A stretch of 64,000 nt of DNA, taken from the NCBI GenBank assembly GCA_029204225.1, contig CM055110.1:42387862-42451861 (forward strand). The letters are read 5' to 3'. The stretch comes from Diphasiastrum complanatum. Its lineage: Eukaryota; Streptophyta; Lycopodiopsida; Lycopodiales; Lycopodiaceae. The position numbers and the translations under genes are program-made. The notes below the pieces were generated by a model. That model did not search any database and had not been told where the DNA came from. It was given only the letters and a program-made list of their open reading frames with translations. How positions within the stretch are numbered: position 1 is the first letter of the stretch; the number at the start of each line of letters is the position of its first letter. Positions 1 to 10,554 of this stretch are shown in pieces.

Positions 1-423
1 TCTTTTTCTAATTTTCGTAGCCAAGTGGACCAATTAAACCTTGATATCAAGCTTCTACGTAAATGTAGCTTTTCTTAAATATAAATGAAATAAAAAACTT
101 TTTAAATATATAAATGTTTCGTCGGACAGCATGTGGAAATGCTATTGGATGTTGAGACCTGCCCTTCTAGCTCATCACTGCCCGAAGAGGCACAAAAATA
201 TTGGCAATGAATATGACAGATGGTTGAAATGAGAAAATCAATGTGGCTTTAATGTAAATACATTCTCAAATCATGGTTTACAGGGTTAACTAGAGTTAAC
301 TCGTAGCACCAAATAGTTTAGTGTTTCGAATTTTTGCCTACACATATTTTCAAATTCATGGCTTTTTCCTACACATATTTTCAGATTCATAGTTTAGTGT
401 TTCAAATTTTTGCCTGCACATAA

Positions 424-1782
424 CAAATGGCGCCATCAAGGAAGTCGTGCTCCTCAATCGACTTTGTGCTTCTCTTCAATGAGAAAGATGACAATGGATT
501 ATGGGTGCCAAGAACATATTCAAAAAAGTCTTGGGTTTTGATGCATCCATCATCAAAAGGAACATTTTGAAAAAGCAAAAAGACAAAACTATCATTTCGA
601 TCATATTGGAAAGCAAGAATTTAGGATTTTAGAACATCATCAGGAGGAAAATCTATTTCCGTAATTTTAGTCCAACATGTATATATGCATTCAGAGATAA
701 ATGTGCAAGGATTCAACCGTCAAGATCACATAAAAAGCAATTGTGAGTATTGATATATTACCATACTTTGATTTTTCTCATTCATAATCATCTATTATTA
801 AACTTGCCAATCTGATCATTCTTCTCTTGTAGATATATATCCATCCAATGTAAATGAATGGGAGCTGGATCTCTTGTAGGTGTATTAGATGTAGTGCACA
901 CGGATATTGGATTGTTGCAATATAGATGTAGAACTGTTAAGGACCTTGCTGTAGTGGAATCTTCTTCTATGAATCTATGTACATTCCAGATCTAAAAGAA
1001 GATTTTGTTGAAATCCAGCCTATTCCACTACCTAGTTTTACAAGTGATGAATGGATCACTTCGAATGTTGCAGTTTCAGAATCATTTCGTTGTAAGATGT
1101 ATAATGACGTACGAAATTCGTTAAAGATAAGTACAGGCTCAAAAATAGTCCGATTAGATTTTGTCACATTGAATATATTTGTGGATTTTTTTTTCAAGTG
1201 TCAATATACATAAAACTCCAACTATGTTTGTATGTAATAATATATCTGATAGTTTATTATCTGAGCTTATGGATGAGAGATGGGATAAGAAATCAAATGG
1301 AGATATAGAATGCAGAATCAAAATGTCTTCCATGTGCTTTCGTTATCAGATGGAAAAACAAACGTTGAGCCTTTGCTTCCCTTACCAAAGATGGAAAATG
1401 ATTAAAAATAAACGAGTGCCACTTGATCAAGACATTGAGGAAAATGGACACTCTCAGCGAAAGAATTTTGACATAATTTTCAATGATGGAGTTCCAACTT
1501 ATATTGAGGTTGAGGAAGATTGGAGTTTGAGTTACATCAGATAGGAGCTATTGTTACTACAATATGGTATACCGTCATACTTCATATTCATCTCCAATGG
1601 AAAGCTGATAAGTAGCTGCAAATATTTTATTCCACTTGAATAGCTTGGTTCAACAATCTTATAATAGCTATTCTAAATGCAATATAATTTGTGTCATTTT
1701 TTGCAGGTACGTAAAATACATGAGATTGAGATCAACTACATAGATATTGACAGAACTATCCAAATAGTAGAGGAACACTGAA
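424..1782 (+). pseudogene. Decayed multi-exon coding remnant, unknown product
   Basis: I do not recognise this. Several plus-strand blocks read like diverged exons. The block at 424-734 has three in-frame stops and ends near 'SPTCIYAFRDKCARIQPS'. A block at about 880-975 contains 'VVHTDIGLLQYRCRTVKDLA'. The frame then shifts into an open stretch at 977-1213 containing 'EIQPIPLPSFTSDEW'. Another open stretch runs 1179-1544. A last block at 1708-1782 follows a possible acceptor (ttttttgcag) and ends in a stop after 'DIDRTIQIVEEH'. None resembles gag, pol or another transposon protein, so a decayed host gene copy is the simplest reading. The composition is AT-rich and there is no clear start codon. 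Confidence 0.3.
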
Positions 1783-2169
1783 ATCTATTATCAAAAAATA
1801 GAAGTCCATCATCACTGAATTAAAAAAGAAATTGATTTTTAACTTTTGTCAGTTCTAAATTGCAATACAATACTGTTCTAAAGACACAAAATGATTGTAA
1901 CAATCCATATTCATATCAATGTAAATCCCAAAAATGGGTTGTGTACATGTAAGATTGGATGTATCTTCTAATTGTAATATATACATGTATCCTATAAGTT
2001 TTTTTTCTTATCTATCCTATAAGTTTTTTTTTCTGTACCAAGAGAAGCATCTTCTAACTTGCTTCTTTTTGTGCTAGTTCAGTATTGGGAGGTATAAAGA
2101 CTTCAACCTCCTTTCCTGTAATTTCTCCCTCCTCTTCATTGAGGAGGACCTTGTTGACCATATAGTATT
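1783..2169. other. AT-rich spacer, nothing recognised
   Basis: Between the unknown remnant and the first gypsy element there is only AT-rich sequence. A short stretch with 'cctataagttttttt' occurs twice, near 1992 and 2020. I see no LTR end and no primer-binding site, so the 5' LTR of the downstream gypsy element is missing or too diverged to find. Confidence 0.5.
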
Positions 2170-3405
2170 ATGTCTGCAACCTGGAAGGCTATTAGAGCAA
2201 GAGCAGCTTTCTTTTTTCCGCCTTTGGGGCGCTCAATTTTTGGAACAAAACGTTTGCCATTTGAGACAAAAGTTTCTATCAACCCTTGCCACAATTTGTA
2301 CACCTCATCAGGGTGGTACGACTCAATAGAAACCTATCATAAGCCCATACCTCACATGTCCAATGGAGAGGTCTCTGCCCCTCTGCATTTGATGAGTGTG
2401 GTAGGAGAGCCCAAGGCATCGACGATGCCAGTATTCATTCAAACAAGAGCCCAGAAACGAAAAGAGAAGGAGCCATCCAAATCCGCTACTACTGGTCCTG
2501 CTAGCGGATCATCTGGTTTCTTATACGTAGGTGAATATCCAAATCCAACCGTTGAGCAAGGTAACTTTAGGCGCATGAAGGAGTGGGTGAAAGAAGCCCA
2601 AGCCCTAGATCAGACTAGAGAGGCAGCCCGAGAGCAAGATCAACGTCAGCCCGAAGGTGCAGACGATCAACAGCCCACCGCTTCCCCTCGCTCCTTAGTG
2701 AATCCTAGGCTACTACAGTTCATCCGTGAAACCGGACAAAATGATAATGAGCACTCTGGCTTCAAAGTTCCTTTCCATAGCAAGGAAGAGGAGAAAGACC
2801 ACACCGTTGTCCTAGTTGATCTATTGAGAAGTGATGTTAGAATGCCCCTAGGCACCTTACTCAAAACACATCCGACCCTTTGGGAAGGATTGAAAACTTA
2901 CGTAGACAGACCTGGCAGCGAAAAACCAGAAGCGCACCCTACCAATTTGGTGCCAGATGAAGACGTAGAGAGATCACAACCAGTCCACCAAGTGGGGATA
3001 GGATGGGAGAAAGATGCTAAGCATGTGACCATTCTGATCACGCATCGAGGGTTTCCCAAAGAATCGGCCATAGTTGACGGAGGATCTGGAGTAAACATCA
3101 TATCCTCCAAACATTATCATGAATGGGGCCTTACTCATATGGTAAGCACTCCTTTTACAATTCGGCTAGCTAACCAGTCTAGCGTGAAACCATTAAGCAT
3201 AGCCAACGAAGTGCATACCAAACTAGTCAGAATTCATTTCGTACTCGATTTTGTAGACTTGGCCTTGCATGATTCTCCCCAATCCTACAGTGTCCTACTA
3301 GGTAGACCATGGCTCAAAACGTCCCAGGCTCTTCACGACTGGGGACAAAATCGTATCGTGCTACAGAATCGTGATTCTGCAGTTAAGATTGATCTCGATA
3401 CCTAG
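2170..3405 (+). CDS. Gypsy gag-tail plus aspartic protease (Gypsy-A)
   Basis: This 411-codon open frame is the longest uninterrupted piece of Gypsy-A. The first ~270 residues are hydrophilic and gag-like, rich in Gln, Glu and Pro, and I see no zinc knuckle. The aspartic protease follows at residues ~270-400. Its active-site motif is 'AIVDGGSGVNIISS' (D-G-G-S-G in place of the usual D-S/T-G), and the C-terminal landmark is 'YSVLLGRPWL', a form common in plant gypsy proteases. The ATG is only the first in the open frame; the natural start of gag was probably further upstream and is lost. The enzyme would cleave the Gag-Pol polyprotein in the particle. Confidence 0.75.
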   Translation: MSATWKAIRARAAFFFPPLGRSIFGTKRLPFETKVSINPCHNLYTSSGWYDSIETYHKPIPHMSNGEVSAPLHLMSVVGEPKASTMPVFIQTRAQKRKEKEPSKSATTGPASGSSGFLYVGEYPNPTVEQGNFRRMKEWVKEAQALDQTREAAREQDQRQPEGADDQQPTASPRSLVNPRLLQFIRETGQNDNEHSGFKVPFHSKEEEKDHTVVLVDLLRSDVRMPLGTLLKTHPTLWEGLKTYVDRPGSEKPEAHPTNLVPDEDVERSQPVHQVGIGWEKDAKHVTILITHRGFPKESAIVDGGSGVNIISSKHYHEWGLTHMVSTPFTIRLANQSSVKPLSIANEVHTKLVRIHFVLDFVDLALHDSPQSYSVLLGRPWLKTSQALHDWGQNRIVLQNRDSAVKIDLDT

Positions 3406-4475
3406 ATTACGGAACCGACAGATGAAAGAGCCATGATACCATCCACTATGACGAGGAGTCAAATGACGGACGTTGTTGGAGGAGAATTGTCATACGTGAT
3501 GATTCACAAACCGATGTGGTAAATTGGACCAGAGCCCTAGCTACGGTGGACTGTCTTCAGTTCGATGTTTCATTTGTTGAGCAATCATCGAAGCAAAGGT
3601 TGGTCATAGACCCATTTTCAGATGAAGACGATATCCCAAATAAGAGGTTAGCACAACCAGTGAAGGAATCTAGCAAAGGCCATCAAGACTCCGTTTTGCT
3701 TTTCATGATGAGCCTAGAGGCTATACCCTAGGAACCACTACAAGGAGTCTGTAGTGAGAAAGAAATAGAAGTTCTTTAGGTGTTCACCCTAAAAGAAGGT
3801 TGAGAGTACGAGGATGAGGATTTCCTTCGATATGTAGATCCTGAACGTTTCAAACCCATACCACAAACTCGAAGCACTAGATCTGTGAGAGCCTCTAGCG
3901 AACGCAAATCTCATCAAAATCGCAAATCCCCACAAGGCAATGTTGTAGTAGGACGAATGGATACAGTGACTGACGGATCCATGACTAGTGTTCCTATAAC
4001 CGTTAACGATCTCTTACGAGAATGTATAGATTGGGACCTGAAGCTCTTTATAAGCTAGAAATATCGTTATTTTATGGGACAATAGCATAAAGATGGTAAA
4101 AGATCCTACCCCTGATCCAAGGTCAGTGTTGCCAACGAACGCCGAGGGAAAAGAGCCGATTACTTCAGAGTCTCCACCTGAGGGCTCTCCAAAGGAAAAA
4201 GCTCCAATCACCTTCGTCGATCTAGGGATGAAGTTGTCCAAGAGCGTCAAAAAACTTGACCGAGCTTTGAAAAGAATAGGAATCAATAATCAGCCAACCA
4301 CCAGCCCGTTGCGTGAATGCAAACCCTGCTTAAGGCAAAAAACCACTGAGTGGAAGGCTAAGAACGATAAACGAGGGATCAAATCCGAGCTGATGACCGA
4401 CCGAGAATTAAAGGAGAAAATCCACCAGGATGCCATAGAAGAGCCCAAGCTTGCTCATGATTGAAGGATTACTAG
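3406..4475 (+). pseudogene. Broken protease-to-RT linker of Gypsy-A
   Basis: Hydrophilic fragments in changing frames connect protease and RT, for example open stretches at 3516-3731 and 4093-4464, with stops between them. The charged, low-complexity composition matches the poorly conserved linker that Tat/Athila-type elements carry before RT. No catalytic motif is visible. It is assigned to the element from position, strand and composition only. Confidence 0.55.
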
Positions 4476-5462
4476 ATGGATGAAGTGGTGGTGGTTATGC
4501 CCAGAGCAAAGAGGGAACCCTTAAAAGAAACTTCCCAAGGAGCCGATGTTTATGAAGGTCCTGCCCATACAAAAGAGATAGATCTAGCCGAGAATAGAGA
4601 GGAAAGTCGCATGGTATCAGTAGGAGAAGATGTAGAGGGAGAGAAACTCGAGGATCTCAAGGCACTTCTTCACAAATACCGCGACTGTCTTGCTTGGAAT
4701 TACGTTGAGCTGAAGGGCATATCGCCAGATGTGGTGCTTCACACCATTCCACTGGCTGATGGTGCAAAACCCGTAGTTAGTTGGCCTTATAGGTCCAATC
4801 CACACTACGCCCAGCTGATCTAAGAAGAATTGAAAAAGCTTCTAGATGTAGGATTCATCTACGAGACGGAACACACTGATTGGATATTGCCTATCGTGGT
4901 TGTACCTAAAAAAAATGGAAAACTTAGAATCTGTGTGGACTACAAGAAGCTGAATGCTGTAACCAACAGAGACCATTTTCCTTTACCATTCACAAAAAAT
5001 GTGTTGGAGAGAATAGCCGGAGCAGAAGCCTATAGTTTTCTAGATGGGTTTAGTGGCTATAACCAAGTGCAGATAGCCCCAGAAGATCAGCACAAAACTG
5101 CCTTCTCCACTAAGTGGGGAACATATGCCTACAAAGTGATGCCATTTGGATTGTGCAATGCTCCCAGCACTTTCCAACAAGTGATGAGTTATGCCTTCAA
5201 GGATTTTCTTCAAAAGTTTCTTGAAATATTTATGGATGACTTGTGTGTCCATTCCTCTAGAGCCCAACATCTAGCTTGCTTGGAGAAAGTGTTGATTGGC
5301 ATATCTCTAAACCCAGTCAAATGCCAATTCCTGGTCACGCACGACATAGTGCTAGGCCATGTAGTTTCAAGGCATGGTATCGCCACAGACGTCAACAAGA
5401 TCCGCATCATACTTGCTAAGCTATCCCGCTTAATCTACCAGATGACCATCCAACTAGAGTGA
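4476..5462 (+). pseudogene. Gypsy reverse transcriptase (Gypsy-A), stop-interrupted
   Basis: One frame covers most of RT, with an in-frame TAA at 4821 and a TGA at 5460. Upstream of the first stop is the usual pre-RT stretch including 'KYRDCLAWNYVELKGISPDV'. Downstream come 'VVPKKNGKLRICVDYKKLNA' and 'SFLDGFSGYNQV' (first catalytic Asp). 'KVMPFGLCNAPSTFQQVM' follows, then the catalytic 'EIFMDDLCVHS' box, where FMDD stands for the YxDD motif. Then comes the 'LGHVVSRHGIATDVNKI' thumb region. The thumb end is shortened, with part of the 'FLG' region missing. An intact enzyme would copy the element RNA to DNA in the particle; this copy cannot. Confidence 0.85.
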
Positions 5463-6037
5463 ACAGTTGAAGCCACTGAGGCTTTCCACACACTTAACAA
5501 GGCCTTAGTTACTGCACCAATCCTTCGACCCCCTGTCTGGACCATAGAATTTCACATTCACACAGACGTCTCTAATTATGCCATATGGAGTGTTCTAACG
5601 CAACCAGGGGAGTACAAGAAGGATTACCCAATCTACTTCACCAGTAGGCAGTTGATTTTTGCGGAGATGAACTATACCACTACCACTTAGCCATGGTATA
5701 TAGTGGAAAAAAATCTCGCCATTACCTGCTAGCCACCCCTTTGTCTTCTTCGTAGATCACCAAGCCCTACTATATCTAGTAATAGACCATGCACAACCAG
5801 ATGGATCTGTTGCTTCTTCAAGAGTTCGACTTTAAAATCATCATTCGCAAAGGGAAACAACACTATCTAGCCGATCACCTCTCACGGATCCGAAATGTTC
5901 CTGAGAGTAGAGGGGTCGATGACAAACTTCTTGATGCCATATTATTCCACGTCGATGTCGTCCCTGAGTGGGCTGCCGATATAGTTGGATATCTGATGTT
6001 GGGACGTCCTCCTCCTAAGATGAGCAAAGTAGAATGA
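5463..6037 (+). pseudogene. Gypsy RNase H and connection region (Gypsy-A)
   Basis: This continues the RT frame after the TGA at 5460. 'TEAFHTLNKALVTAPIL' and 'FHIHTDVSNYAIWSVL' are the start of the gypsy RNase H domain, and the Asp in 'HTDVS' sits at the first catalytic position. A stop at 5688 and a frameshift near 5740 follow. The frame at 5789-6037 then carries 'EFDFKIIIRKGKQHYLADHL', the conserved end of RNase H in plant gypsy elements. The domain is complete in outline but cannot be translated as one protein. Confidence 0.8.
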
Positions 6038-6180
6038 TGCAGGTTAATTATTATATCTCCCCCTTTCACATTCATGGCAGGACAACTGTATCGCATTTGT
6101 AACGATGGAATTATACGCCGTTGTGTCCTACCGCACGAAGTGTCCTAAGTAGTGAGCATCGCCCACGAAGGAATTGTTGG
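6038..6180 (+). pseudogene. Start of gypsy integrase, truncated (Gypsy-A)
   Basis: Reading on after the stop at 6036, 'GQLYRICNDGIIRRCVLPHE' followed by 'IAHEGIVG' matches the opening of the gypsy integrase zinc-binding region; the His of 'AHEG' is one of the usual ligands. Homology ends abruptly at 6180, where unrelated sequence begins. No DDE core is found downstream. A C-terminal integrase piece at 8491-8805 could belong to the same or another element. Confidence 0.7.
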
Positions 6181-6625
6181 TGTATGATGTGAAATGCTTG
6201 GTCTATGATTGATTACAATTGCAGCGGACATGACGGAAGCAGAACATGAGAGGCGATTACGATGTAAAACGATGCCTCTACCAACAGTAAGAAAAATAAT
6301 GAACATAGTAGTAACTGCGATTTCAGGAACGTGGATTGACTAGGGAAAGGAATCAAAAGCTTGTTATCCTTTTTGGGTTATCAGAGTAGGAGTCTGTGAC
6401 TGCCGTAATAGAAGGATTGTGAAGCATTAGGCGTCTTGGATAGCCATGCGATCCTCTGTCTCTGATAACCGTGTTTGTGATTGAGAGTGAGAGAGACAAT
6501 TGCATTCAATCAAGAACGTAAGGATACAATAGCGAATCTGTATATATAAAAGAGAATCGAAACACAATACAATAGCACTGACAAGCACATGCTCCTAATT
6601 ACAGACTCAAAACAATAGCTACAGT

Positions 6626-6660
<35 letters not shown>

Positions 6661-7221
6661 GTGTGTGTGTGTGTGTGTATAAATCACTAACTCTAAGGAG
6701 CTAGTTACTTAAGACCTTTTGGTCGTTTGATCACTCTGTGCATACAGATTGTTCTACTCAACAACACTTATCACCCCTTCTCTTCGCTCATATACATATT
6801 TATAGCTGTCAGAGTCTTTTGATTTATTGTAATTACAGTTTACAAGATGATTAACAGTTGTTTAAACACGATCCATAGATCCGTTATTTGGAGCGTCGTG
6901 AAGGAGGAGAAGTACAGAGTAACGTATCCTCCCTGTGCGTCGTAGTGCAAAGATGTAGGCCATGATGGCCGTAGTCTGTCCGCAATCATATGGACAACCG
7001 ATGGTCGTTTGATAAGCTGTTGATCATTTGTTTTCTTCGTTGATAATCGTAAGTGATAACTTATGGAGCTAAACGATGAGATGGGTCAACCGTTGTTAGT
7101 TGACTTCGTAGGAGCTCGTAAGTCGTCGTCGCTGGTCAACTTCGTTGATAACCGTAAGTAGGTAGCTTACGTTTAAAAACGGTTCAGGAGAGTTGACTCT
7201 GGTCTTTCGTAGGAGGTTGTA
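6181..7221. mobile_element. LTR-like insert inside Gypsy-A integrase
   Basis: About 1.04 kb of non-coding sequence starts with TGTATGATG at the break in integrase and may end with 'cacttgca' near 7221. It has a TATA-like 'tatatataaaag' at about 6541 and a CT/GT microsatellite downstream of it. Several diverged copies of 'cttcgttgataaccgtaagt' lie at about 7036-7160. The TG...CA ends and TATA box suggest an LTR or solo LTR. I could not match a clean target-site duplication: the left flank is gttgg and the right flank reads gtggt. The boundaries are therefore provisional. Confidence 0.4.
6627..6679. repeat. (CT)n then (GT)n microsatellite
   Basis: A run of CT dinucleotides broken once by 'ctat' is followed directly by 'tgtgtgtgtgtgtgtgtgt'. 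It lies about 90 bp downstream of the TATA-like box in the LTR-like insert, where a transcript leader would fall. Confidence 0.9.
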
Positions 7222-7818
7222 AGAAAGTCACTTGCAGTGGTCGACGACAAGAACAAACCCAACGCCAAGCCCCTACACTTGCACCCAGCCAAACTCAGCC
7301 CTCTAAGTGAAGATTCAACCCTGATAGTTTATTCTCACCCATCTGAAGAAATTTGGCTACATCATCAGTATCGTCAACAAATCCGCAATGTCGACCAACA
7401 ATCTTCCTCCTCCCACAAAGTACCTCACAAGTCTTTTGAAAGCAAAACCCTTGAAGGTACTGAAGTCTGGAGAGATTTACTGCAAGCCAATGTCACGTTT
7501 CCTTTCCATGTTCTCTGGAAGCATGCTGGAAAAATGGAAACACCAGATCCAATACAATGAAACCACCAGCCTTGATGAGTTGCCTGAAATGCCTTTACAC
7601 CTCACCAATCCACTCAGTGAATGAGGCAACATCAAAATCTCAGCTACCTATCACCAATCCCGTGAAGTCTTAGCGGTTCTCGATGGTGGCTCCGGTGTCG
7701 ATATCATTTTCACATCCCTCATGCTAGAATGGAATTTGAGAGACAAGCTTGCCAAACCCACTTGTTACCTTAGGATGGCTGATCAAAGTGTGGTCCGCCG
7801 ACCTTTGCATTGTAAATA
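7222..7818 (+). pseudogene. Gypsy gag/protease fragment
   Basis: Open stretches at 7237-7560 and 7388-7624 carry gag-like hydrophilic sequence in two frames. From 7625 the frame reads through 'EVLAVLDGGSGVDIIFTSLM' and 'RMADQSVVRRPLHCK', a second aspartic-protease domain of the same D-G-G-S-G type as in Gypsy-A. It ends at a TAA at 7816-7818, exactly where a repeated LTR-like sequence begins. This is a second, separate gypsy copy, because Gypsy-A already has its own protease at about 3.1-3.4 kb. Confidence 0.7.
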
Positions 7819-8270
7819 ACACTTTGAGATTAAGCTATCAAGTTCTCTATTTTTTAGATTATCTCTCTATTTCATTTGTGTTCCCTTTGGGAAGGTGTAT
7901 AGCTTGAGGGAAGGTGCTCGGGCCTCCTCTTGCCTCCTTCTCATTGGTTTGTATAGTGGCATGTATTTTGTTGATTGATTATTAATTAGCCGCAATATTC
8001 TATTCTAATTTGGGTGTTAATTTAGGTCCTAGTTTAGCAACCTTGCTAGCTGGGTTTGCCTTAGCAAGGATTTTATCGTTGTTTTTAGTTAGCTTTATTT
8101 TCGTTTCGAGCACTAGTTGGGTAAGCCTTAGTGCTCTCACCCTTGTTGATTATTTCTATATTTCCGTTGAATCTTGTTGTAGAAACTTAGAAAGTGGACG
8201 ATCCTCTCTATGCTACAGCACATCATGAATAGATCTAGCCAACATTCACAAACCAGATTTACTTCCAACA
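7804..8270 (+). repeat. LTR-like repeat, copy 1
   Basis: This block is repeated with scattered changes at 14604-15077 in the same orientation. Shared landmarks are 'tgtaaataacacttt', 'agcttgagggaaggtgctcg', 'tcgagcactagttgggtaag', 'agaaacttagaaagtgga' and the common end 'acttccaaca'. The end in CA, the TATA-like 'ccataaaaggag' just upstream in copy 2, and the sharp 3' boundary make an LTR downstream part (R-U5) the likely identity. This copy lacks the upstream part and abuts a protease fragment. Confidence 0.6.
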
Positions 8271-8490
8271 GTCTCGTTTCCTGTAAAAGAGTTACAGGCC
8301 GCTTTCAAGCGCCTCTCATGGATCACCTACGGTGGTCTTATCACCATCATCGGCTATATGCATCTAGAGCATCTAGGTGTAAAAACGCCCCCACCATCCT
8401 CTCCATCTGCTAGCCTCTCCTTGCAGGATCCACTCGCACGCTTGTTGGCAGACCAACAGTCGCCTGCCTTCACCTCCTCTCCTACACCAT
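8271..8490. other. Unassigned sequence between LTR-like repeat and integrase tail
   Basis: Short open stretches exist but none resembles a known domain. It probably belongs to the gypsy piece whose integrase tail starts at 8491, because the spacing and strand agree. Confidence 0.3.
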
Positions 8491-8805
8491 ATGTCTTTAC
8501 AACTCCATCATGAAGCGTTGCACAAATTATGTGAAACCCGATTGATGGTAGTTCATGCCTTAGCAGCAGAGAAAGCCCGCCGCAAGGCATGGCACGATCG
8601 TCGATTGCACAAAAAAGATCTGAAAAAAGGAGATCTTGCATTGATGTACAAAACCAAGCTGATCAAGGGTAAGTTGAAGTCTACCGGGGAAGGTCCGTAT
8701 AAAGTGAAGGAAATCCTGAACTATGGTGTAGTAATTCTTGAGCACTTGGATGGAAAACGATTTGATACTCTGGTAAATGGCAACCGATTACGCAAGTTTT
8801 GGTAG
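8491..8805 (+). pseudogene. Gypsy integrase C-terminal domain
   Basis: The 104-codon open stretch contains 'ARRKAWHDRRLHKKDLKKGD' followed by 'LALMYKTKLIKGKLKSTGEG' and 'PYKVKEILNYGVVIL'. This is the small beta-barrel C-terminal region of gypsy integrases, with the typical 'K.GD.VL.Y ... GKL...W.GPY.V' pattern. Trp in the usual 'W.GP' position is replaced by Glu-Gly ('TGEGPYKV'). No chromodomain follows; the frame stops after 'NRLRKFW'. The catalytic core is missing here. It may be the tail of Gypsy-A, displaced by insertions, or of another copy. Confidence 0.75.
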
Positions 8806-9630
8806 CTTGCTCCGCCAGTTCCGCAAGCCTGATCTCAATATATTCTTTAATTTTATTCGTTTTTCAATTTTTTGTTTTCAGTATCTAATTTGTTAGCTTT
8901 TTTGGAAAAAGACAGTTAAAATAATAGTAATAATAATAATAAGTGATAAGGAAAGACTGATGAGCAAAAGTCAAGAAGTCATCAGCATAAGGAAAAGGAA
9001 GCACAGAATTTTTGATGGAAAATGCCTTAGAAACCACTGTTTTGGGCAGATTTAGCCAATATAGTATCAGAAACCTTCGTTGAGCTCTCAGACTGTACAT
9101 CCACCCTTGATTTATCTAAATTGAGATGGGCGAAGGTTCCTGACAAGCGAAAATTCAATTTTTGAGTTAGGCAAATGTTCATTGATATGCCATTTTGGGA
9201 ACCTTTGTCGAGCATCATAACCTCATTATGAACCTTTGTCGACCTGCTAGATGATCTTAAAATGTCAAAATTAGGTTGTCCATAGGTTCAGATTGTAAAA
9301 AAATACATTTATGACAGTACCTGGGCAAAGGACCATCGTGGGCGAAGGTTCATCCTTCGCCAACCCTGGAAAATGTTCGTCTGATAGGTTCAGATCCCTA
9401 GAAACCTTCGTCGATATTTTTATAGCCTATTTTTACAGTACTGCACATGCTTGCAAATTTTTGTTCAAAACAGATCAACCAAACTACTATTCAGTGTAAT
9501 GGACCCACCAAATTCACCTATAAGTTGGCTGAATTCGATTCATTCCTCACTTGTGCTAGCGAAGCTCTTGCGAATTTTTCTTGCGACCAAAGCCTTCCAA
9601 AATTCCTGTATTGCCTTCTGATACACTTTC
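8806..9630. other. Non-coding, with (TAA)n and a clustered motif
   Basis: There is a short (TAA)n run near 8924-8942. From about 9070 to 9415 a motif of the form AACCTTYGTCGA, or its reverse complement TCGNCGAAGGTT, recurs at least six times in both orientations (near 9074, 9132, 9201, 9231, 9341 and 9402). No gene is supported in this stretch. Confidence 0.6.
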
Positions 9631-9648
9631 ATGCGTTATAATTCCTTT

Positions 9649-10500
9649 TTGATCATCATGTCTTCTACCGATACTTCCCAGTCTCCGCACTATACTATCC
9701 ATCGTGATGTCCCATCTGCAACGGGCATCGTGATTCTTCCTAGCACAAGCATGGTCACTCAGTGGATGACCCTTGCGGAGCCTCTACTCACCGCAATGGA
9801 TATTCATGAGAGAGCCTTTTCGGGTCGTATCAATATGGATTTCATCACTCTTGCCTTCAGTACGTGGAAGGAAGAGAAATCCAAATTCTATACCACTTTC
9901 TAGGGAGCCACACACAAAGTGCGTGTCACTGAGGCCGCACTTGCAGCTATAGGAATATCATCTGGTACGCAGGCCTCACCAAATCACAAGCACGCCAAAC
10001 AGGCCATCAAGCCATTTATTGACCTCACCAACGATCTGCACTGGACTAATGATGGCTACCTTCTGAAAGCCATCACTGAGCCTTCCATCCACGCAGCTGC
10101 CCAGCTATTGAATAATTTCCTGATGGTTGGCAACCTCAAGAAAGACCGCATCACATCTCAAATCCATCACAGGATAGTGGAGTCCCACAATAAGTTGGCC
10201 AAAGCCCCTCTTGAACCATATAACTAATTCAAGACTGTTTCTGGTGAGCTCAAGCGAGCTATTAAGGCCAATACAAAGCAACAGTTCACTGTTGGCTCTT
10301 TATTGTCCCTCTTAGCCGCTTCTCACTTAGAAAACAGAATCCATGGCTTCCACCTGGATTCCATGCTTTCGGTTTACGAAGAAGCACCGGCAGAATCATC
10401 CCATCAGGCCTCAAGCTCTCATAGTCGTCATCGTCCACGCAGCGAGATCATAATTCCTGACTCGCCTTCCACGTCATGACGTCGCACTAGGCATACCTCA
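9649..10500 (+). pseudogene. Unknown retrotransposon-associated ORF
   Basis: One frame runs from an ATG at 9658 through 'PSATGIVILPSTSMVTQWMT' to a TAG at 9901. It then continues open in the same frame through 'HKHAKQAIKPFIDLTNDLHW' to a TAA at 10225, and again to about 10480 with 'ELKRAIKANTKQQFTVGSLL'. The blocks look like one ~270-codon protein with two point stops. I do not recognise the family: there is no zinc knuckle, protease or pol motif. Its place after an integrase tail fits the extra 3' ORF of Athila-type elements, or gag of an adjacent copy. It ends where a reversed RT fragment begins. Confidence 0.45.
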
Positions 10501-10554
10501 TCAGCTGCGCTTCGCCCCCTACTGCTATTCGCACCAAGGAAAGAGTAAAGTTCG

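Larger units (their letters stand above)
2170..6180 (+). mobile_element. Ty3/gypsy retrotransposon remnant (Gypsy-A)
   Basis: The order gag-tail/protease, linker, RT, RNase H, integrase N-terminus on the plus strand is that of a Ty3/gypsy element. The long linker between protease and RT and the absence of a chromodomain point to the non-chromovirus (Tat/Athila-like) side, but I cannot place it firmly. The reading frame is broken by many stops and at least two frameshifts. Homology stops inside the integrase zinc-binding region at about 6180, where foreign sequence begins. No LTRs were found on either side. It is dead and old. Confidence 0.85.

Noticed and set aside
6181-7221. Target-site duplication for the LTR-like insert
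   Set aside because: Left flank gttgg and right flank gtggt do not match exactly, so the ends are left provisional.
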